Assembly (NCBI GenBank): GCA_050084515.1
Contig: CM114274.1
Location: 37,572,001 to 37,636,000 of the forward strand
Direction of reading: 5' to 3'
Origin: Blasia pusilla
Lineage: Eukaryota > Marchantiophyta > Marchantiopsida > Blasiales
Length of the DNA stretch: 64,000 nt
Shown here: positions 56,471-64,000 of the stretch, piece by piece
Numbering within the stretch: the first letter of the stretch is position 1
How the letters are laid out: each line of letters begins with the position of its first letter
Translations under genes and position numbers: made by a program
Notes under the pieces: generated by a model
The model's database searches: none
What the model was told of the DNA's origin: nothing
Seen by the model: only the letters and a program-made list of their open reading frames with translations

Positions 56471-59400
56471 ATGATGAGGAAAAAATCTCAAGCAAACAAG
56501 TCTGGGAGCTTCACTCCCAAGTCCATGAGGACTCATGCGTCACCATCTCCAGGGCTTCGTTCGGCCAATGAGATAAGGCAGAAAGAAATCGAGGAGCGGG
56601 AAAGGGAAGCGGAGATGCACAAGCAGAGCTTCTTGCAAAACGTGTACAGGAGGCGCTCGATAAAAAAAACGCAGGGTGAGGCGTCGCAGGCCTTGAAGAA
56701 AAGGATCGCCGACGAAAAGCGAAAAAAAGCGTCGGGCGCGTCGGTGAGAGAGCGAGGGTGGCTAAAGCTCGGAGGGAAAAAGCAATAGCCATTGAAGAAA
56801 GCCCTGCCCGTCCAATCGAAAGTGTTGAGATGCGGGAAATGTCCCCGATGAAGTCCGGGGATACAATCAATATAGCGGAAACGGCCGAAGTTCAAGTCAC
56901 GGACGATGAGGTCATGAGGACCGCCAACGTGGAGATGGTGGACATCGCTGAAGACGCAGGAGAGCGATCATCCTCGTCTCTAAGCCTGGCGGAAGAAATT
57001 GACCTCTATCGGATCGACGAGTTTCCAATGGACTTGCCAGCTGCTATCCCAGAGCAGTTGGCTGGCCAAGATACCGACCCAATCTTCGAGCGGGTAAGAG
57101 AGGATCTGTGTTTTTTGAATTATGTGAAGGCCCATGTTGCAATTCATTGGCAATTCAGTGTAGCTTATTGATCTTGTCCCCGTTGTGACAGGTGGTAAAG
57201 CAGATGGCACTGATGGAGGGCCACAACGCCCCAAGAATTTGACTCTGCCGATTGCGGACAATGGAGTATGTCCGCGAAATTCAGTCTGAGGAGGATATTG
57301 CGAAGCTCAAACAATCGGCGGCGACAGCATCCTACGTCGACAACTTCCCTCCGTTCTATGTTCAGCCTTACGATGACCATGGAACCCAAGCGCTGGTTAC
57401 GGAGGAGGACTTGGAATTGCTCGACACATTCTGGAGGATGAGAGATCACGAATTCAGAAGGCAAGTAGAGGGGACGGAATTCACCTGGATGAGGAACTTG
57501 TATTTCTTCATCTGGGATGGAAATCATAGGTTCATGGTGTGGACAAAGTTTGTAGAGGAGCGCCCTAACTCCTTGGAGGCACATTTTTGCATGAAGGGAG
57601 TGGTGCTTCATCCATACCCTCATCACATGGCGACGGTGGAGATGGCCATGCATGCCATGAACACGTAAGTTTCTTCTTGCTGCAAACCATCGGACTCCGA
57701 CAAGCTGTTTGAGTCGCCACTATTTTTGGGATGTTTTTGGCCAAAAGCAACTCGTCGGACTCAGACGAGTTGCTCGATTGATCAATGGTATAAGATGTTT
57801 TTGGCTAAAAGCAACTCGTCGGAGTCTGACGAGTTGTTCGACTGACCACAGGTTTAGGATGATTTTGGCCGAAAGCAACTCGTCGGAGTCCGACGAGTTG
57901 TTCGACTGACCACAGGTTTAGGATGTTTTTGGCCCAAAGCAACTCGTCGGAGTCCGACAAGTTGCTCTACTGGCCGCATTCTTTGGATGTATTTTGAAGA
58001 AAGCAACTCGTAGGAGTCCGACGAGTTGCTCAACTCACCGCATTTTTTGGATGTTTTTTGAAGAAAGCAACTCGTCGGAGTCCGACGGGTTGCTTGACTC
58101 GCATCTGTTTTCGGAGGTTTTTTAATTTTTGTTGGCCGAAAGCAACTTGTCGGAGTCCGACGAGTTGTTTGACTGACCACAGGTTTAGGATGTTTTTGGC
58201 CCAAAGCAACTTGTCGGAGTCCGACGAGTTGCTCGACTGGCCGTATTTTTTGGATGTTTTTTTAAGAAAGCAACTCGTCGGAGTCCGACGGGTTGCTTGA
58301 CTCGAAGCTGTTTTTGGAGGTTTTTTTATGTTTTTGGCCGAAAGCAACTCGTCAAAGTCCGACAGGTTGCATTCGGAAGTTGGGAGCTACATTTTTGGCG
58401 TCAAATTGTAGCTTTCATTGAAATTGCGCAACCTGTCGGACTCCAACGGGTTGATATGTTCACTTTTCATACGGACTATCTGACAACCCGTCGGACTCCG
58501 ACGGGTTGAAAAATTGCAATCACAAATCTGAATGTAATCCGTCGGACTCCAATGGGTTGCAAAATTTAGCTCGTTGATACAATCCGACCTTGAGCTATGA
58601 CGACCTGTCGGAGTCTGACGGGTTGCAGGAACCCATGTACCTTACAAAATTTCTTACATTGAGTTTGGATGTGCAGGATTGTATCGGAGGGGAATGTCAC
58701 CCACCACTGGATCCAAGATTGCGATCGGGTGAAGAAAGTGCTAACGACGCACCCGATAGAGTATAAGGGGTTCTTGGGCGACGCCCTTGTAAATGAGATG
58801 CTGGCAAAGGGTGCACAAATCAAAAAGAAGACTTGGGCAAATAAATTTATTTCCCAAGATGCAGCTGTCACAATCCTTTGCTGGTCAAAGATACAAGCCA
58901 CCAAGAAGAGCGCTGCATTGGAGCTGGAGCGGAGGGAGAAAGTGTCTGTGTCTGAGCGTGCAAAATTCATCCAATCTGTAGTATCTGCAGCTACAAAGTA
59001 CACGGCAAGCAAGATGCAGCGCTACATCGCCATTCTCAACCCCGAACTTGGTCCGGATTTCTACAAGGAGCTGAAGGCGATAATCAAGCGCCAGCGGAAA
59101 AGGGATGAAGATCCGCAAGGTCGGATTGGGGAGAAAATGTCTCTCAATCGCATGCATCGATTTGCATTATCTGGAATAAGCAAATTTAGGAGAATACGAC
59201 TGATGAAAATCAGTCTTGAGGCCCAAAAGAGGGCGGCACACCATCCTCCGGGTGTCTCTGTTCCAGTGATCTCCCACTGGCTCCGTGAATGGTCGTTTTG
59301 GGATGCGTTGCGGCTTATCGGGAAGTCCATGCTCGACGGTCTCCAAGCGGAGCTGAAAAGAATAGAGCCACTTCCGGAGGAAGCAAACCTGGAGAGTGCT

Positions 59401-59915
59401 GTAGATTTCAAAATTTGGCTCGATGACATCCGGGACAAGCCCATAAAAAACCCAGGTTTCAAGACGATGTTTAAGGATTGTATCCTCCCTCAGGCAGACC
59501 TTGACGAAGAAATCGAGGGGAAAAAAAGGGATTTCGCAAAGAAGAAGCGAGATCTTCAGGAGTAGGCGGCCGATGCAGTTCGACTAAGAGCTGCCCAACG
59601 TATGGTGTTCATGTACCTCGTCCATTATAAGAATGTAGGTACCTGGAGAAAAATACCAGCAACGTGCAAATTGTGGGATTCTCCGCCTGATGGAGAGGGG
59701 TTCTCCATGTACGACACGGAGATGGCTCAGAGCATGTCCGATTGGGAGGTGGAGAATTGCCCAATTTGGTTGGACTTCAACAACCCTGAGGACATTACCG
59801 AGAAAGATCTACGCCCGCTTTATGATGTAATGGCCGTAGGACGGAAATACATCCCCAATTTTGTGCAGCCTGAAGACTTTTTCGAAGGAGATGCGGAAGA
59901 GCAAGCCCTCGAGCT
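56471..59915 (+). pseudogene. Gene A (M4): best-preserved ParB-like exon and exon 3
   Basis: Exon 1 (56471-57090) starts MMRKKSQANKSG, has a long charged helix, then a frameshift near 56750 and VEMREMSPMKSGDTINIAE. Intron 1 (57091-57191) has GTAAGAG and a CAG acceptor. Exon 2 (57192-57665; one TGA at 57241) reads MEYVREIQSEEDIAKLKQS, FPPFYVQPYDDHG, YFFIWDGNHRFMVW and LEAHFCMKGVVLHP, in the order expected of a ParB/Srx-like domain. Intron 2 (57666-58676) is the palindrome array. Exon 3 (58677-59565, TAG, then on to 59915) has THHWIQDCDRVKKVL, WLREWSFWDALRLIGKSM and WLDDIRDKPIKNPGF. I recognise no family for exon 3. The methyltransferase-like tail is cut off. Confidence 0.6.
57666..58676. repeat. 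Phased palindrome array in gene A intron 2 (M4)
   Basis: Dyad starts at 57682, 57747, 57811, 57875, 57939, 58003, 58067, 58142, 58206, 58270 and 58344. Steps are 65, 64, 64, 64, 64, 64, 75, 64, 64 and 74 bp. Four less regular dyads follow (58428, 58483, 58534, 58600). The spacers are themselves similar, with GGATGTTTTTGG just before most dyads. Splice donor CACGTAAGT at 57663-57671, acceptor TGTGCAG ending at 58676. Confidence 0.95.
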
Positions 59916-60690
59916 TCGTGCTCAAGCGAAGCAAAAGAGGTCTAGACTTAGCACCGAAGCGAAGCTAAGACTGACAGTGATTTCAAGCGACACATAGTTA
60001 TAACAGTTAGAATAGGAAGAGACGCAACCCTTTGTATCAAATTGGTAGTTATGAAAGTTTTGTTTTGCGGATTCATAGGGATCATAGGAAAAGCAAAGAG
60101 CACCATAGATCTAGGTAGTTACAAAAGTTGAAGAGCCACCAGCTTCATCAAAACCGCTTCGAATCTTTGGATCACTCCTCCTTCAGAGAGTATTTAAGAA
60201 GCAATGAAAGTAGTTATCATCATCATTCTCTTACAAAGTTCTTATGCTGTAGGAATGGTCAGAGCAAGGGAGTAGTACCCTCTCGAGCTTGTATACACTT
60301 TGAAGCTTTCTCATTCTTGATGGAGTAGTAAAGCAATAATTCATTCATTCTGATGTACGATGCTTAGGTCTGAGTATTCTTATTGGAACTGCAGAGTGAG
60401 GAGTGAATCAGGCGAACCTTTCTCATCAATGGAATAATCAACATAGAGTTGTAGGAAATCTCCCATGACATGGTTTAAGCTAAAGTTATTAGTGAGGTAT
60501 AACTTTAGCTTAAACTGATATAGAAGAGTTGCCTCATTGTCGAGAGGAGATTATTAGAGATTTTAGGAAACATATTGCAACTTTTTAACAATCCCATCCA
60601 CTTTTGATGGCACACTATGTGCGCATACACATCGCTACACAACATACATCATTGTCACCGAAGACACACACAAACACACACAATCCCATG
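59916..60690 (+). other. Possible LTR fragment of an unrelated retrotransposon
   Basis: It follows the cut end of M4. It contains GAGTATTTAAGAAGC (about 60188-60202) as a TATA-like element and AAGCAATAATTCATTC (about 60332) as a polyadenylation-like region, a usual LTR layout. No internal domain is seen. Confidence 0.3.
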
Positions 60691-60788
60691 CTTACTCATG
60701 GCATCCAAACATTGAGACGATAAGTAACAAAATATCTCCAATTAAATCAAGTTATACTCTCGTAACAAAGTCTCTCCATTTTGCACAT

Positions 60789-60879
<91 letters not shown>

Positions 60880-61155
60880 CAATAACCAATGCTCGTAGGT
60901 CACCTCCTTGGCTCTTGAACTCTTGCAGGAGGTCAAGGATCGCTTAAAAAAGTGGGAAGCCAATTATACTAAAAATGATAACTTACCCAAAATAGTAAGT
61001 TTTTCTACATGGCTCCAAATGAGGCGAAACAAAGAGTAAACATGCTCTCTCAAGTTCCGTGTGGTCTCAACAGGTCATCCTCGACCTCCTCGTGTTGTCC
61101 TCCTATATCCTCCAAGGCACCCTACTAGATCTCGCCGATGTATCTAACAGATATG
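60691..61155 (-). repeat. G2-related LTR remnant
   Basis: 60880-61155 resembles the outer 280 bp of the G2 5' LTR (28081-28359), for example GGCTCCAAATGAG and CAGGTCATCCTCGA. 60693-60742 resembles the G2 tail (8889-8938). No coding sequence is attached. Confidence 0.6.
60792..60877. repeat. CT dinucleotide microsatellite
   Basis: About 43 uninterrupted CT units. The G2 LTR has a short CT-rich stretch at the matching place (27800-27845), so this is probably an expansion inside the LTR remnant. Confidence 0.95.
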
Positions 61156-63385
61156 ATAGGGGAATATATTATTGTTTAAAAAATGAGTAGCTCGTGAATA
61201 TGACATAACAATCGTCAAAAAATGCTAGTAATGGATCAGACGTCATGTGGATTCATCTCTTTGATGCACTTTGTAGACTTGTGTATCCTCTTTCAGTGTG
61301 TGCCAAGGAGAGCTCAAGGTACCAACATCAACTTGTGGATTGAGCACCAATTCTTGCTTTTATCCACCTCATTAGTTGATACTTGAATTTGATAACCAAA
61401 GTCAAGAGTTAAAAGGTTGCATGGTTAGTTAAGGCCATTGATGGATGTTATTGGGAAGTATATCGTGATTATTTTTGCTATTGTGTAGTCCAATTGGAAC
61501 TAAAACATGTTAGGTTGCTCTAGAATTATTCCATCTAGACTTAAGAAGATCTCTCTCTATTGTTTTGTATCTTGAAGCGCATTCAAACATAAACAACATA
61601 TTTCAACCATCCTCACTCCTATTGAGAAGGCTTTTACTATAAGTGGATCTGGACGATATATCTTCAAAATTGATAACATAGTAGGAATGGGTTTAATTAG
61701 ACACACAGCTTGTGAAGTGTATACTTCAAGCTTATGTATAGTTGGTGGTAAGAAATAGTCTTCTCAATAGAACCGCATGCACGAAGGTTGTTTGAGTACT
61801 ACTTCTCAAGACTAGTCTTCAACTCATCTTTTATTTAGAGGTGATCATCATCATAGAAGGTTATACTACCCCCACCATTTTTCGTGTTGATTTCAGTTGC
61901 AACATGCATTGTTGATCCATACTACCACCATTAATGTGTTATATTGTGGAATGCAAATTGCCTTTCAAGCAAGAGATGACGGAGTTGTCATCAATAGGGT
62001 TCTTGAATGCAAATTCTAGGAAAACTATCCATGGTCAATATCACAAATGTATGAACGCATGGCCTCAATGTAGCCACGCATTCGTAGGCTATGGACTAGA
62101 AACAAAAGAAAGACAACCACGCATTGTTCCTTCACCTTTCAAGAAAAAAAATGCATAAACGGAACTTGTGAAGGAACGCATGGCCGTCTCTTTATCAAAA
62201 TGCATAACCTAGCGACATTTTGAAAGTGAGATATTTTGACGGTGCCTACAAGCGTTAGTTTGGTTACCAATTTTTTGTCATCAAGTGATTTTTTTTCCTC
62301 AAATCCTCTAATGGAATTACTCGTGTAGTTTATAATTTTGAACTGATAAATGCGTATGTGTCTATTCATAGAGGACTTGAATATGAAATTGGATTTGCAA
62401 CAAATATCATGTCTGAATATGTGAAATCCTTCGATGTAGAAGTTGATTTGGTTACCTTAAGGCATGTAACATTCAAAGTGTCTAATCCATCTAAAAGCTA
62501 GTAATTTTTCTTTTTTCTTTTATAATTATAGGATTCCGAAATTACTACTACTCCTTGGCGACTCTGGTATCAAGACGTTTAGGTTACCGAACAAGACTCA
62601 TATTACCAATCACCTAATATCATTAAGCATTAGACATGCATGATACACGGACAAAATATGTTACACCTCAAAAAGTGTGTAAAGAAGTTATTAACAAGTG
62701 CATGCCTTCTCGAAGCATAACACAAAGTTGTGTTTGTAAGTGGAAGATGTATTCAAATATCTAAATTTTTGCTTTTTTTTTTGGTTTGTAGTCGGGGAGG
62801 AAAATTTAATCAAGAGTCTTTATTTTTGCAACACAGGAAGGGAAAATGTTATTGTTATAAGCTACTACGGTCGACGTTCCCAACATGTTTTCCATTCTCT
62901 TATAAATTTCCATGTGGTTTTCAGCTACACTATAAGACTACCAATTAGTATTACATTTTCAATAGATGACAACCAATGAGAAAGATTCAATATATGGGGT
63001 GGATTTAAACAAATTTCATAATGGATCCATTTTTTTAATGTAAATGCTTCACTTCTTTTAGTAAGTGTGAACTTTGATTCTTATAAAATATTCTTCTTAC
63101 GAATGAAAAAATATATATTATATCGATAATCTATGATAGGGTTTCAATAAAAAGGACATGACTCCCATAGCTTGATGGTACAAAATTTGACCTAAACCCT
63201 TGGTACTTCAATTGCAATCATATGCCATATCCTTGGAAAGTTTGTTCTATTAAATTTATCATTTGAAAATAATTTGCATTAAAAGAGGACTCCCTCTAAT
63301 GAGAAATAAAACATAAATAAATGTATGCTCCTTCGACGTCTAAGTCAGAACCATCAATCTAGGCTTCTTCTTATACAAGGGGGTT
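61156..63385. other. AT-rich sequence without recognised features
   Basis: No frame longer than about 80 residues, no palindromes of the 27-bp type and no similarity to the rest of the window. Possibly an old, decayed retrotransposon interior. Confidence 0.5.
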
Positions 63386-64000
63386 TGTCACGACCCTCAT
63401 AACCAAACGAACACCAAATAGGCGCCAAGCGGAACATCGCAACTCAGTGGACTCACACTACAATGATCACGCTGTGGATAGGATTTTGGAAATGTCTCTT
63501 GGAAAAAAATTCCAAGAGACAAAACACAAAACAAAGTTGGGCATTTCGTGCATTAGTGGTCACGAACAAGAAATCTAGACCAAATGTGAACCAAGACTTG
63601 AGATGAATTGAGTCTTGGAAGGTTGGTTGCCAAAGTGGTAAGAACCACTTTTGGAACACTACTAGCATTTGGGGAATTGGAGTGTGTTTTGGACCATAAC
63701 GTTAAGCCCCAAGATGAATTAAGATCAAATAGGGGCGTGTTGGAAATCTTATCTTGAGACGCTTCCAACGCACTAAAGATCTCATCAAACGCATAAGTAC
63801 AAGCTGAGATATTGGCCAAACATGATTGTGAGAGCAATCGGGTTGAGGGCCAATGTGAGGGGCCCGACTCTCTTTCCCTAAAGTTAAGGGGACCCCGATG
63901 ATCTCGAGAAGTACTAGTAAGGGGGAGTCTCTCGAAGATGTCTTGGAACACGAACCCCACTTTGAGCACCAAACGGCTTCTCAAGGGCATAGGATGGAAA
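63386..64000 (+). other. Possible LTR start (TGTCACGACCC)
   Basis: TGTCACGACCC is a frequent first motif of plant gypsy LTRs, and the composition changes here from AT-rich to balanced. The 145-residue frame on the minus strand (63553-63990) shows no recognisable domain. The element would run out of the window. Confidence 0.3.

Larger units (their letters stand above)
52484..59915. mobile_element. M4: two-gene MULE-like transposon, inverted
   Basis: Gene B runs on the minus strand (54910 to 52484, internally deleted and 3' truncated) and gene A on the plus strand (56471-59915, 3' truncated). It lies tail to tail with M3. The right junction near 59915 falls inside gene A exon 3, where unrelated AT-rich DNA begins. 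Confidence 0.75.

Noticed and set aside
57666-58676. Array of regularly spaced repeats as a CRISPR array
   Set aside because: The repeats are palindromes in an intron, the spacers resemble each other, and the context is a eukaryotic transposon with no cas genes.
31932-60000. M elements as Helitrons
   Set aside because: No Rep/helicase motifs, no CTRR end, and the termini look like inverted repeats; the SWIM-type transposase fits Mutator-like elements better.
60742-60963. ORF with a long Arg-Glu repeat
   Set aside because: It is a translation of the CT microsatellite.
63553-63990. 145-residue ORF on the minus strand
   Set aside because: No recognisable domain and no conservation evidence; the region may be an LTR.
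1-64000. tRNA, rRNA or host housekeeping genes
   Set aside because: None recognised on either strand; all coding similarity traces to mobile elements.

Overview
The window reads as repeat-dense nuclear DNA of a streptophyte (plant or charophyte alga) with a large genome. I found no convincing host gene, rRNA or tRNA. Nearly everything from 1 to about 61,150 can be assigned to nested mobile elements. Two things suggest a charophyte: Ty3/gypsy elements with an inserted cytosine-5 DNA methyltransferase, an architecture reported (from memory) in charophytes and dinoflagellates, and a plant-type SWIM-finger transposase. The organism cannot be named from sequence alone.

Layout. M0 (1-3251) is the end of a Mutator-like two-gene DNA transposon, abutting a broken gypsy element G1 (3252-8888, minus). 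A second gypsy element, G2 (minus), occupies 8889-16004 and 25831-28359. It is split by a third, G3 (16005-25830, plus), with an ATCGT target duplication on both sides. M1 (28360-30935) is a shrunken DNA transposon, followed by about 1 kb of unassigned DNA. Then come three large copies of the two-gene transposon: M2 (31932-44455), M3 (44456-52483) and M4 (52484-59915, inverted). The last 4 kb is AT-rich, with LTR-like remnants, a CT microsatellite and nothing recognisable as a gene.

Gypsy elements. Gene order is gag (two zinc knuckles), protease, DNMT3-like cytosine methyltransferase, reverse transcriptase, RNase H, integrase, PHD finger. G2 has an uninterrupted 564-residue methyltransferase frame, the longest ORF in the window, although the rest of G2 carries scattered stops. 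The element may thus encode a methylation writer and a chromatin reader at the integrase tail.

Two-gene DNA transposon. Gene A and gene B diverge from a shared region of about 1-1.2 kb, with a conserved TATA box at each end. Gene B is a SWIM-finger MULE-like transposase. Gene A is undescribed as far as I can tell: a middle exon has a ParB/sulfiredoxin-like DGNHR signature, and its C-terminal end (visible in M0 and M2) looks like an amino-methyltransferase core with a divergent catalytic motif. The promoter region, the large intron of gene A, the intron of gene B and the gene A 3' flank are filled with a 27-bp near-perfect palindrome. In the gene A intron the palindromes repeat at 64 bp, or 74-75 bp (one more helical turn), in three separate copies. 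This gene pair plus phased palindromes is the best candidate for a new system. All copies here are damaged, so they are relics or non-autonomous derivatives.
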